From: Hydractinia symbiolongicarpus
Taxonomy: Eukaryota > Cnidaria > Hydrozoa > Anthoathecata > Hydractiniidae
Direction: 5' to 3'
Length of the DNA stretch: 64,000 bases
Assembly: GCF_029227915.1 (NCBI RefSeq)
Contig: NC_079875.1
Coordinates: 4,776,001 to 4,840,000, forward strand
Under the pieces are notes generated by a model. That model searched no databases and was not told where the DNA came from. It saw only the letters and a list, made by a program, of their open reading frames with translations. This document shows positions 44,101 through 56,370 of the stretch, piece by piece. Made by a program: the position numbers and the translations under genes. How positions within the stretch are numbered: position 1 is the stretch's first letter; each line of letters opens with the position of its first letter.

Positions 44101-45040
44101 AGCATTCTTCATCGTTGTTATTCGGGTTGATGATAGCCTTCTTCATTGCGATCCATCTTGGTGCCTCGATATACGAGGAACCCCTAGTAAGCTTCAGTTT
44201 GTGAAAGTCTACATCGAGGTGTTGAATACGACCGATACTAAACCCCGATTTGGGTAATGCAGGATTTTCTACATGTGTTCTAATTTGAGCAAACATCGTG
44301 TCCATCACTTCATGCACTATTGTGCCTTGAAATACTGATGTCATGTTGCTCTGGAATACCTTGTCTACATCAATAAACTCGTTGGTACCATCGATGGGCT
44401 TTCTCCATAAAATCCATAGGGAGCACTGGATTTTCGCAGAGCCCATTTCTTCCACTTGGTTTTCAATAAGTGTTTTTACATTTAATCGAACCATGTCCAA
44501 GTAGTCATTAATATCTGTTCCATCGATGCCAGTTATGCGGTAACTCCTGAATGTGTTGTGAAAAGCATGTTTGTGCTCTTATGGTGTAAAATCTTGGTTT
44601 GGTTGCCCCAAAGCATGATCTTCCCTCGCCTCCTCCTCGATTTCACCAAGAAGGGTTTTTCTTGCTCCATGATATAATGAGAGAATACGATTTTTAACTA
44701 ATGCAAAGGTTTGCCGTACCGGTCCCTTGATACTCTCTGGTATATATGATAATAGCCACTTTGATAATTCTCGCAACTTACTTTTTACTATTGGACGCGT
44801 TTTCTTCATCTCCTGACGTTCAAACTCATTCATTTCCTCGAATGTGGGTACATGTGGCTCTATCTTACTCCTAATAGGACGAGTCTTTGCCATCTCTTGC
44901 CTTTCAAAAATATCCATTACATCTGGTGTGAATGGGGTAGGTTCTAATAAAGAAACAAGTTCTGCTTTGCGTAGCCTGTAGTATCCATGTAGACACCACG
45001 CCTTAGCAATAGCTCTCAATTCTATAACAGTCTTATCCAT
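41152..45040 (-). pseudogene. Polinton protein-primed DNA polymerase B, multiply broken
   Basis: Spans about 1290 codons. The N-terminus (from 45040) starts with a SAP-like helix pair (LRAIAKAWCLHGYYRLRK). A conserved region ECFKWAVIAALHNEDIG follows, then exonuclease motifs around VIYADFESLL and HNLSGYDAHLFIRKLG, with a Cys/His cluster (CHICMKPF, RDHCHYTG) between them. Polymerase motif A is in YLDANNLHGW, motif B around KLMNLPVFGKTMGSI, and motif C is YMDTDSF. Breaks: TAA at 44579, 43732 and 42411, and frameshifts near 43930, 42465, 41695 and in the nine-T run 41374-41382. Polymerase B of this type copies the element using a terminal protein. Confidence 0.92.
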
Positions 45041-45104
45041 TTATTATATAATTTTTTGATTCCAACTAACATTTTTTCTAGGACAGTTAAATATTTTGAT
45101 AATT

Positions 45105-45334
45105 CTTACTCATATTCTGTATAATAGCATATATACTATATACGCTATTGCGCATGACGTCATATGATTTCGTTTATATTATTTCATATTATTATGTGTT
45201 GGTGACTGGCATTTAATATGATTATGTGTTAGTTATTGGCATGTATATATTGTTATGTGTTGGTTATTGGCATTATTGGGAATTTCCCTTATATGTGCAT
45301 GCGCTTGTCCCAGAACAGACATTTCTCTATCTCT
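45105..45334 (-). repeat. Polinton right terminal inverted repeat
   Basis: Inverted copy of 30231-30460. It reads into the polymerase gene, whose start lies 65 nt inside it. Confidence 0.9.
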
Positions 45335-45389
45335 TCGTTTGATATCGAGTTTCCGCACTGGAAGTAACAGTCTGTTGTTCTTCGTTTGA
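45335..45389. repeat. 47-bp host tandem repeat, right of the Polinton
   Basis: Starts with the target duplicate TCGTT (45335-45339), then tgatat, which completes the unit cut by the Polinton. One further unit starting at 45346 has tcgagtttccgcactggaag. The repeat decays after 45389. Confidence 0.75.
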
Positions 45390-46586
45390 ACCACAGTCAA
45401 AGAAAAACTTTCGTTGAAAAAGTTGAGTTCTTTTTTCTGAAAATAAATGTTACGAAATTGAACCTTTGCGAATACCTTCATTGTCTAAACTTTGTTGGCA
45501 ACTACTTTGTCCCCAATGGCAGAAAAGATGCAAGATGCGCTGGGGACGAGATTGTTTTGCTGGCTTTAAGTGACGCAATTTCGGCTCACAAAAACTTAAA
45601 GGTTACAAATATATGAATCATTTTCTTCAATTTTTGTTCTTAATTTAGAGGAGGCCAAAGAACATTACCAGTTTGGAGCCGTAAGTTATCAAAGTTATCA
45701 AATCGTTAATTTCTTGGTTTTTTTTTGCGAATGAAATTTTCTTGACAAAAATGATAAAAGTAAACGAAATGTAGTGAAGTTTTGTGCAGTCATGCGTGTT
45801 TCCCACAAACTGAGGTGTAGCCATTTTCAATGTTTTTTCATTACATTTTACATGGCATCAAAACAAAGCTTAAATATGAATCCCATGTAATCTCCGTCTG
45901 AGATCTCTAGTGAGTTTCGATAAAAGGATGAAACACAGGTTGTGTATGTAGCAAATTGCGAAAAAATCATTTTGCGGAAAATTAATTTAAAAAAAAATAC
46001 AGGGTGTGACAATTTGGCTTCAACTTTTGATCATTTATAAAAAACGCGCGTTCAGAACATTTAAAAAAGAATAAATATTCTTATAAACCTATGATTGGAA
46101 CCAAAATACAACCTACAAATTTCGCTAAAATAACAATTTCAGGTACATCCAATAACTATTAAGTCTTTTTTCACACAATCTGCAGGAATGCGTGTTTGGT
46201 TTAGCCTTTCTTCGTCTCAGAATAAAAAATGAACGCATTGGTGAATATATTACGCGGAGCCAATTCATGTGCGAGATTACATGAGAAACTAGCCGAAGCG
46301 GTAAAAATTTTTTTATAAAGCGGGTTGACATTGATTTTCAAAAGAATGTCAACCCGCTAGATCTAGTGCTGATACTGTTGTATTTATTATAGTATAGTAA
46401 AGTCTAGCTTAAGATAAACGTATTTCATATTCCTGTACATGTTACCGAGTCAAACCTTAGGTGGCTAGTAGGAAACGAAACTTCAGGAACGAAAAATTGT
46501 TTAATGGCGCGCCGTTTATTCATTTTTGTGCAAAAGGCGCATATTTCGCTTTCCATACAAAAGTTTGACTGATTTTTTACGTAGAT

Positions 46587-48358
46587 ACTAAAAGTAGGAA
46601 CCAACAGTAACCAACAGTAACCAGCAGTATTTCGAAGTAACCACTAGAGAACCACCAGTATTATGAAGTAACCACCAGAGAACCACCAGTATTTTGAAGT
46701 AACCACCAGAGAACCAGCTATTTTTTAAGTAACCACAAGAGAACGAGCAGTTATTATTAATTTACTCCAGATAAGGCAGCAACAGCGACGCAAAGGTGTT
46801 GTGATTCTTATGCACAACACTTCATGACATTAAACTACCAAATATAAATAAAAGGGCACCTAGTTGCCAGGGCTTTTTTTATACTTTGCTCTTACTAACC
46901 AGCTACTTTTAAGTTGTTTTCACGAGGTTCAATAAATGGATTCCGCGAAGATTAATTTTCGAAAGTATGAATAAAACTCGCAGAATTAACCAACTTTTAT
47001 TAAACGGACCGCCCGGTCCATATAATAATAGTTGTGGCTTTTTGACACAACTTTTATTCCTACTTCAATTGACTCAAAATAACTCAAGAACAAGAAGGAA
47101 CTACATGCATTGGGCGCACGCTAAGTAGGTGTGCCGTGGACACAAAACTGTGTTTGGGTTGTTTTCGCTGCTTTGATGGACCGTAACATGACCAACAATC
47201 TCGGACTTCACAAAATATGCGGAGAGAATTTTTGAATGAATTATTGATTTTGTAGGGCCGAAATTTCACAACATAGCGCTTTTAGACTCCGACTTTCTTT
47301 TCAAAGGGCAGTGTTTTGGTCTTACTACCAGATCTGAGCAAAACCAGTTTGTTGAAGTTGCTTGTGACGCAGCTGGGCGGGCCTGTAAAACGCCCGTGGC
47401 TATACCGTATATATACGGGATCCGAACCACGAGAGTTAATAATGGAAACAAGAAGAACAGAAAAAAATAGTGTTTTCAGGATTAAAGTTCATACCGAAAG
47501 CATAGTTTGTTTACTTAAACAGAACCCATGTGAGAAAAACAAACGTATATTGTCTGCCGGATGCCACGATGTTTCTCTTTTCTCAAAACATTTATTAATT
47601 CATTCGAACTTTACTTTGTCTACCAAAAGAAAAAAATGTCTCGTTATGGACCCTCCTCCTTATAGCGTTTTATTTGGTTTACGATACACGAGTTGCAAAA
47701 TGAAAATCCTTCGGTCAAATACATAATCAGATTAAGCGGAATAATGTTTTAGGAAGCGTTAAAGAACGTGTGTAATCACTGCGAAAAATAAACTAAAATT
47801 TGACATGGATTCTTCAACAGTGGATACAATGGCAGTAGAGGTATCACCACGCTCGATGACTTCAAACTGTGCAGTTTATTAATTCATTCAATTTATTCGA
47901 ACTTTAACGTCTATCACAAGAAAACAATGTCTCGATTTGGACTCTCCTCCGTATAGTGTTTTTCGTTATATTTGGTTTACAATTCAGATATTAGTTTGTT
48001 ATTTAAAATATTAATTTTGTTTTTGTTAATTCTCGCGTGTGGTTTTGAAAGCCTTCTGTCTCAACTGTTGCATAAATCCTTAGTCACACCAGACATAAAC
48101 ATTTCAGAAAAATGGGTCATGAACTGTTGTGTACATTATAAAATTTTTCACATTTGAAGCGGTAGTTGCGTTTATTTCGTTTTATCTATTTAACTGGTCG
48201 TTCTCTTGTGGTTACTTAAAAAAACTGCTGGTTCTACGTTGGTTACTTCAAAATACTGGTGGTTCTCTGGTGGTTACTTAGAAATACTGGTGGTTCTGTG
48301 GTGGTTACTTCAAAACACTGATGGTTACTGCTGGTTACTGCTGGTTCCTACTTTTAGT
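46587..48358. mobile_element. foldback-like DNA element with repetitive inverted arms
   Basis: The left arm 46587-46752 begins actaaaagtaggaacc. The right arm 48193-48358 ends ggttcctacttttagt, its exact inverse. Each arm is built of about 31-bp tandem units of the type agtaaccaccagagaaccac. The 1.4-kb interior carries a diverged internal duplication (atgtctcg(t/a)t(a/t)tggac(c/t)c at about 47636 and 47927) and a 136-codon open frame (47316-47726) with no recognised domain. Confidence 0.75.
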
Positions 48359-49072
48359 AAAAGCGGATTTTTTCTGCCATTATGAGTCTTATCCCACATG
48401 TGTTGGATGTTGGATGGTAACTGGTTACTTGTCGTGGATTTTAATGTATGTATTTAGTCCTTATCTTAGTCTTTTAACCGTTGTTTTACATTGATTTAAT
48501 ATCATTTTGGAGCTTAAAACATATTGTTTGCATCAATTATAAGGAACTTATAGCTAGCTAGCTAGCTATAGCTAAATTAGGTGCATTATGGAAATTCATT
48601 CTGCAGACTTTTATTCTATTTTTTATTCCATTTTATTCTATTTCTAAAGTTCTTACCAGTGTTTCTAATGATTTTGTATCTCCATTATGATGATACGATC
48701 ATCTTAAAATTTGTCATTTCAGATGATTCTTCACCCCAAAAGTCTTGACATCAATCAAATATAATTGTAAACACAAGGTTTCACTTTATTATAGACAACA
48801 TCATTGGTTACATCACAAATTTATCGCCAACGAAGTCCAGAATTTTGCATTTGTTATGTTGTTGAGAAATAAGCTGCGTAGGAGCTTTTATATTATTTAG
48901 TGTGTATATGTAGAGCTTAGCGTATCTCACATTTGAAAAAAAAAACTTCACAGAATTAAGACATAAATCACGAAATTAGGACATTTTAGCTAATTCATCT
49001 TTTATTCAACCCGGAAAAATTTCCACTCTGTTTACCTGCATTTTTGCAAAGTTATTTTATGAAATAAAAACC

Positions 49073-49501
49073 ACAAGGGTGCCGATAAGCCGCATACACC
49101 ATGAAAAGTGCGGGTGTTTTCTGGCGAGTTCAGCGTTTTGAAAAAAATTCAGGTGTTCGCCTGAAAAAACCCACCATAGAACCGAACAAAAAAAAAGATT
49201 AACCACAAAATCACTCAATGTTTCACCACAAATTATTTGAAAAGGTATATAATTAAAATGAACTTTGTGAGTGCTTCAAAGAACTGTTTTTGATGGTATA
49301 AGATCTATATGATAAATAACTTATACATAAACTTTATTAACTTCTTTCTCCTCCAAGCGCATGCTTTTAGCTAGCGGGCGAGTGCGGGCGTGTTCGGGAA
49401 AGTGTGGGCGGTTTCGGCGGACAACCGTCAATTCAATTTGAAAAATCGCCCGAGCTCACCCTTATAAATTCGGGCGTTTGTGGCTTATCGGCACCCTCGT
49501 T
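49073..49501. mobile_element. MITE with ggtgccgataagcc inverted ends
   Basis: Left agggtgccgataagcc (about 49076) pairs with ggcttatcggcaccct (about 49482-49497). The interior has gc-rich gggcg motifs that also pair partly. There is no coding capacity. The family is unclear; a hAT-type origin is possible from the end sequence, but no 8-bp target duplicate was found. Confidence 0.6.
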
Positions 49502-51667
49502 AAAGACCATGAAGTGATGTGGCGAGATGAGTCACCAGATCATCGCTGGAGTAATAAAAGGATGGTAGAGGACATATATCTTTTTCACTTTCCAAAAATG
49601 CAATAAATATAAGAGAAACAATGTGGTTGCCTAATATATTTTATTTATATACATTAATTATTTACATAATATTGTTGTTATAGAGATTTATGAGAATGGC
49701 TGTCAGCTCCAATTTCTCAGTTTTAAAGTTTATTGTTGTATTAAGTAACACAATTTTTGAGGATTAAAGTTCGAAATACCTGTACTTTTTTCGATATGTT
49801 TGTGAAGATTTTTGAGAATCAAATCCAATCAAATCCAAGTTCAAATCCAAGCTACTTTTTATAAATTCCTTGTCTTTCATAAGTGATATTTTTTCTCATT
49901 TGTAAATTTGTTACTTAAAATTGCAGTAATATAATGTGTTGATGGTACAAACAGGACTTGTCAATTGGGTTTTACAGGAATCAATTTTTCGCATACCAAG
50001 TGTTGTATCTTTGTTTTTACAGTTGCGCTAGTATCTGCTGATGAGTCATCAGGTGTTTTCATATTCATTTTGTTGTTCTTTTCCTTTTTTCAAAAAACAA
50101 GTTGCATAAAGGTACACATGACAAAACTTTTGTTCGGAAATGGTTATTCTAATAAAAAAAATACAAAAAAACATTAAAACTATAAAATTTACTGAGAAAT
50201 CCTCTTTTTCATCTTCTTTTTTCTAAAATGGCAGATAATAACTTATCTTTACTATGTACTTATATATATAGTTAATTGTGCGAATTCCTTTGTTATTCAT
50301 GGTTTTTGAAAACAATTTATTAAAAGAAAATAATTAAAAAATATTACTGATTTTTTTTATAGTAAAAGTTCTTTATATACAGTGTTTTTTTACCACCATC
50401 TATATGCAAGTACTGATGCTACCCCTTATAATAGAACATTTCCACAAAAGCGTAGATAGTTGAAAACCTTCTTGTTTCAACTGACAGAAGGTCAGATTAG
50501 CCTTCTGGCAGTTGTGAGTGTTTAAGCCGTCCCACTTTCTTTCATAGGCAGATTTTAACCATGTTCTAATTGATTTATTAGGATTGGGTTGTGTGTTTAA
50601 ACCGACAGGTTTTCTTCTTATTGAAAAATGGTATTTGTGAGACTCTGTAGCACGGGGGCAAAGGCAACCTCGTCCTCTAAGCTCTTGGCAGAATATCGTA
50701 AGCGTAGAAGACCCCTGAGGTCGGGGTTGGTACAATGCATATTGGACATTTCTTGCCAAAGATTTTAATTAGATATTAAAAAGCAATCTTGGCTTCCGGT
50801 AATAAGCTGCGAATGAGCTACTGTACTAGCCGGGAAACCCCATTACGTTTCTTAACAGAGCTTAAATTTCCGTTATACCAGCTTTCTGGTTACTATTATT
50901 ACAGCGACGCAAAAATCTAACAAGAATAAAAGCACTGACATCGATCAGAACATCGTTCGAAAAAAAATTGTTTTACTTCAGAAGTGAAGGAGTATTTATC
51001 AGGATTTAAAGTTGTTTAGTTGTGAGCGTTTGTTGCAACAGAACTTGTAACCACACTGAGGTAGACTGACTACGAATAAATGCATTGTTATCACACGCAA
51101 AAATAATAAAAAAAATGTTTATTTAATATTTAAAATATACAAGTTTCCAAAGAATAACTTGTCTTCTTGTAACATTAGTAATAAAGTTGAAGCAAAAATA
51201 AACAAGAAGTACGTTGTATTTCTGATCATTAGAGAAAGCAATTTATTGAAACCTAGACAGTACCTTCTTAATACAGAATACTGCAGGATTTAATTTCTAG
51301 GGTTGACACACAAAAAAAAGATAAAAACATTAGGTATACTTTTTTTCGTATCTTGAAGACATTCGTCTCATGAATGCAAAATAGGACATTTAAGGATATT
51401 TTTTTTTAATTCCGGGACTTTCCAAGAACTGTGGCAACCTTATGTCGTTTTATCAACTTTTTATTTAACAACTTGCAAAAAAAAAATTTTGTTTACGGAA
51501 TTGACATTATAGGAAACTGAAAAATCTAAAAAACAATGCTTGTAATTTTACAAACAAAAGGTAGACATTTACCAAATTTTAGTTCATTATTTTTTATGCA
51601 GGACATCTTTCTTTGTCATTACAACAGTTTCGTCTTTTTCATCAGCAACTGAACATCCTCTACCTTA

Positions 51668-52134
51668 TCACCAACCGAACACATAATCTAATGCTTTAGT
51701 AACTACAGAGTCTTTCTTTTGAGGAGTTCCCTTGCTACTAAAAATATCAGATGTTGAAGTTACATTTCTCATGTTCGACGTTGATAATGGTCGCATATTT
51801 GATGATTTGCGAAGTGTCTGCTTCGGTGTGTGCTGTAGTTCAGCAGTAACATCTAGCTCAGCCTCCATTCCAGCAATTTCTTTTCGAACACATGGAAGTA
51901 CACCAATCATAATAGATCGTGCAAATATCTTACCGTTTTTACTCAAAGCTTTTTTAGCTTGAATTTTCGTCTGATATTTTAAATGCAGCCAGTTGCCAGT
52001 GTTGTGGATTTCGTGTTTTTCAACAGTACCATATTGTGAAAATTGTTGCAAAATGTAAGAGGAGGCTGCCGATGGAAAACCGAACACGGTCACAGCGGTG
52101 TGATCAAGCACATCAGAACTTGTGATGTTGGAAC
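51668..52134 (-). CDS. NUP35 coding exon 3 (MPPN domain, membrane helix)
   Basis: Acceptor aatag at 52139-52135 and stop TGA at 51668-51670. It carries the whole MPPN domain and the C-terminal amphipathic helix. Confidence 0.93.
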
Positions 52135-54143
52135 CTATTTAGAAACAGTTTTGTACCAACCAATGCATGTGAGATAGTGGAAAGGAGAAAACAATCAAAT
52201 TCATTGTTTAACATTTTTAGTGGATTAACAAAAGAGCTGACATGTGATGTTGTAAATATTGTGCCATTATTTATGAATAAAGGAATTAATAAACAAACAA
52301 AAAAATTTCTCTCCTAAATTATTTCTCGCAAAAATTAACTCACATGAGGAACCTTTTATGTATCTAAAATTGTTGTGAGAGAATAACATAGATGTATAAA
52401 CTAACCTTCAGTGAAAAAAGGATCAACCTGTGCAGGCGATTGCGGAATTTTATCTTTATTTGGACTAAAAACACTTGTATTCAAAGCTTCAGTGTCCAGT
52501 GACTTTTGTGGTGTGAAATATGTTTCATTGGGTGTTTGTGAAAAATAATCAAATGGCTTTCGCATTGGAGTATCTGGATCACTTATGTCTTGTGTGGATG
52601 ATCCATAAAGACTTTCCGTGGGTGGAGCACCAGGTTTTCCCTTCAAACCTGCGTGTTGTTGATTTGAAAGTGGTGACAGTCGCTGTTGTCGATGCTCAGT
52701 TGGTGGTGTATAAGGTGAAACTTGTATGTAAAAAAAAAACAATGCAAAAGTAGACAACCAGCAAAATATGATTTAAAACTTTTAGCCTATTAAACATTAT
52801 AAAAGGGACTGATGAAGGCTTGACGCGGAAATATATATCGTTTAGAAAGCAATGTGTTTTTAAGTACAATATTTTACCATACACATATACTGTATTGGCT
52901 TATAAAAGGAAAATATATACTTACTAAAGGAAATTACGAACTTTTTGGGAAATAATTGGAACTTGTGAAGTCGTTTACACATTTGAAAATAAAGTGACAA
53001 TCAAACATAATTGTTACACTCTCTTTTAGAAAGAGAATATATAGTTGGTTGGATAGTCAATATTTGTAGTCTGCATGTTATCGCCAAACTAAAGAGCATC
53101 CTTTTTAATAAACAATTGAGTAAGGTGATATCTTAAAGCATACTCGTGTTTACAAGTATTATAAAGCCATATTTCAAAAGTACTTATTTGCTCGATTGTT
53201 TATAAATTTCTGACAAAATATATATTCCCATTAAATATGATAACTTAAGAGAAAACACAGAAAGGTAACTTCTTTTTGATTTGTAAGACGTTACTTGCTA
53301 AATTTTTAGGCATTTATTTTTTGATATTTAACGGAACTGCTCCTTTACAGCATTTATTTTTGCAAAATATCTTTTAAAGACTAATCATTTTAACACAAAA
53401 ATATGTCATATTTGAAATGGAACTACACCTTTTCCAAATTAATTTTCTTCCACGCTACATCAAGTTTTGTAATATTTTAGTATTGTCTGTGCCTGTCAAA
53501 TATTACCAGAACAACATTTTCCTATTTCAAATTAAGCTAAAAAATTATGTGTAATTTTAAAGCAATAAAATCAAAATTTCAAAAACATGAAATTGGAAAA
53601 TTGAATAAAGGTTCAGATAAATCATTTATGGAACAAAAAAAAAGAAGCTTAAAAGCATTTTTTAGTTTATAGGCCACATGGTTCTAACCACACAAATTTA
53701 TGTTAAAAGAGCCTAATGGAAAATTGAATAGCTTTCTCAGCCACAATTTCAACATTAATAAAATTGAGAATCCATCACAAAAAGAACAGATATATATTAT
53801 ATATACACATAACATATAGGTTTGATAATTTTCTGTGTATTAAACACTATATATAAATTTAATTGTCATTTAAGAAATAGAAGTTTAACCTACCAAGACT
53901 GTTACGTGGTGGTGATCGAGAATTCAGCTTACTGTAGCTGCTACTTCTTTGGTATCCGCTACTTGAGACTGACCTACTATAGTTTCCTGTAGCTGGTGTA
54001 CTGTTTCCAAGTAAATAACCAGGTAAGTATGGACTCCCAGCTGAAGATGACCGGTGTCCACTGCCTCCTCCAAATGGACTATTGGACACTGAGTTTTTAT
54101 TCTGGTTGTAAAATGATTGCATTGCCAATGGTGTAGCTGTCAT
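51668..54143 (-). CDS. nucleoporin NUP35 (Nup53), complete gene
   Basis: Three coding exons on the minus strand: 54143-53894, 52720-52406 and 52134-51668. They are joined in phase 1 twice and total 1032 nt (343 residues plus stop; human NUP35 has 326). The N-terminus is low-complexity with SPYLPGYLLGN, the conserved LPGFL-type motif. The middle is disordered with GAPPTESLYG. The C-terminal exon has the dimerising MPPN/RRM domain (VTVFGFPSAASSYILQQF, NTGNWLHLKYQTK) and the amphipathic membrane-binding helix VVTKALDYVFGW at the very end. NUP35 bridges inner-ring nucleoporins and the pore membrane. Nothing looks damaged. Confidence 0.95.
52406..52720 (-). CDS. NUP35 coding exon 2
   Basis: Acceptor atacaag and donor gaag|gttagt, phase 1-1. 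Pro/Ser-rich linker with SPYTPPTEHRQQ and TPMRKPFDYFSQTP; probable phosphorylation sites (several TP/SP). Confidence 0.88.
52721..53893 (-). other. NUP35 intron 1
   Basis: 1.17-kb AT-rich intron between coding exons 1 and 2. Nothing else is seen in it. Confidence 0.8.
53894..54143 (-). CDS. NUP35 coding exon 1
   Basis: Starts at ATG 54143. Ser/Gly/Asn-rich disordered N-terminus with GSPYLPGYLLGNSTP. Donor cttg|gtaggt. Confidence 0.88.
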
Positions 54144-54923
54144 TTTTGAACAAAATAAAGTTTTGCACTAAAAATAGGAACAGAATATATAGACGAGTTG
54201 CAGAGGACGCCGCTTATTTGATTTTGAATCTAGAACAATGAAGATGCACAGGCATACACAAAGGCAAGAAATATAAAGAACAGGCGAGAACAGACTCTCT
54301 TAGGCTTACAATGTGGATTATTTTGTTGTGCAGGAGCACTGTGTGAGAATGCCACTATAGTATATTTTATTTTATTTTTATTATATTTTAAGCCAGTCAG
54401 GGATAACCTCAAATTAGACTATCATTGCAAATTAGGATAAGAGCTTAGTTAGGATATTTTCCATTGACTAGTTAGCATTTGAGAGATTTATTTTCTTCCT
54501 TAACGATTTTCTCGATAATCACATCTAGTTGCACAATCTTTGTTTAAAGCTGGGTTGCTTGTTAGACCATTTTTTTAGCAACATCGTTTGCTTTATACGT
54601 CAAGTCTTCTGATCAGCTTATTCGGCAAGGCATCGACTATTTAGACTATGTCAAAAATATGCCCCAGAAAAATTTATCCCTTTGTCCTTTATTGGATGTT
54701 CATGCAAAAGGTTTTTGACAAGCATGTCAAATGGCATTTTTTGACGTAAGGGTGTTCAACCTATCAGCTAAATAACATGCGAGCCAAGAACTTTCAAAAT
54801 CATACAAGCAAAATGAAAAGGAAAAGAAGAAAGCCTATAACTATAAGGTTTTATAAAGGATTTACATCCCTTGTATTTTCTACTACTTGTGTGGGATGTG
54901 AATGTCAAACATTTTTCTCACGC

Positions 54924-55345
54924 CTGTTGCCCAGCTAATATCTGGAAAAAGTAAAACGGATATACAAATTACAACAGCATGGTTGCAAAGAAAAGTTTAA
55001 TTCACTCTTTGCAGAGCACTTGGTGTCTGTGTTTGTGGAATATAAATAAAGAACAGAAAGAAACCAAGTTAAAAAAGCAATTTACCTTATAAAAAATACC
55101 AAAGTTTTTTGTGAAATTGGTAATATGGTCAAACAAAGATTAAGTTAAGTAAATCATGTTATAGCTGCCAGTAAACAGAGGAAATGAAATCACGTAATTT
55201 AAACATTTACATAATATGAACGGTATTAGCTACAACGCCTGTTGCAGCTAATATCTGAAAAAATTAAAACGGATATAGAAATTACAACAGCAAAAAAGTT
55301 TCTTTCACCCTTTGCAGAGTAATTAATGTCTGCGCTTGTGGTCTT
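54924..55345 (+). repeat. diverged direct duplication
   Basis: The blocks at 54924-55045 and 55238-55345 share cgcctgttgc, cagctaatatctg, aaaacggatata, aaattacaacagca and ctttgcagag in the same order. Spacing is about 310 bp. Non-coding. Confidence 0.65.
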
Positions 55346-55891
55346 TTCCATATACAACGGAGAGACAATGAAACAATTTAAAATTCCACCGTCACTATCA
55401 CCAAAGTGATTGACACAATCAAGTAGTTAAGTAGTAACATATTCACAATAAGTTCAACTGTTAAATCATTATTCTAGTGCTACGTTGTGTTGCATTATTC
55501 AGAGGTTGTAGCTAAAAATATTAATTCTGTTTTAGAAAAAAAATTGATACAAAAAAAAATTTAGCACTTTTCCAGAAGCAACAGTGAGTCACTCAAACGA
55601 CCCTAATTTTTTATCAAAATTTTTGATATACTGAGTCGGAGCTAATAAAATGGTTGTGAATATGCAAGAGGACAGCGATAGACAGCAAAAACCATGTTGA
55701 TAGTCTAATTAGGAGAGATAAATGCCTATAATTTCAGTTATTCCTGACTGAACTAGAGGTATTCAGTTGTGCACAAAAGCAGGCAGAGTTTGACCCTTTT
55801 ATTAATATTTTAAAAAAGATAAAAAACAAACTTTGTTCCATTAATTTTATCCACAATTGTAGCTAGCAAGCTAAATTTCTTTTTGTGACAG

Positions 55892-56370
<479 letters not shown>

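Larger units (their letters stand above)
30231..45334. mobile_element. Polinton/Maverick (15.1 kb), decayed copy
   Basis: Bounded by inverted repeats of about 230 bp that start AGAGATAG and end CTATCTCT, with a 5-bp direct repeat TCGTT outside each end. Hallmark genes are present: protein-primed polymerase B, integrase, packaging ATPase and double jelly-roll capsid protein, plus several proteins typical of cnidarian Polintons. The GC content is visibly higher than the host flanks. Stops and frameshifts interrupt most long genes, so the copy can neither transpose nor form particles by itself. No adenovirus-type protease was recognised. Confidence 0.93.
45390..51667. other. intergenic region with transposable-element remains
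   Basis: No convincing gene. It holds a short hairpin (46319-46358, arms agcgggttgacatt), the foldback-like element (46587-48358), a MITE (49073-49501) and, around 50440-50760, slightly GC-richer sequence that looks repeat-derived. The 3' untranslated part of NUP35 probably lies in the last few hundred bases. Confidence 0.5.

Noticed and set aside
32248-44581. Programmed frameshifting or stop-codon reassignment in the Polinton
   Set aside because: All three stop codons occur, indels are scattered through several genes including catalytic regions, and the integrase DNGSEF-type context is altered. Decay explains it better.
45386-46331. Possible gene just right of the Polinton (frames at 45386-45616 and 46125-46331)
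   Set aside because: Short frames without splice consistency or a recognised domain; probably old repeat sequence.
47316-47726. 136-codon frame as a transposase of the foldback element
   Set aside because: No catalytic or DNA-binding motif is visible, and part of it is internally duplicated non-coding sequence.
50400-50759. 119-codon minus-strand frame
   Set aside because: Low-similarity, repeat-like sequence without splice sites or a domain. The name of any repeat family is uncertain.
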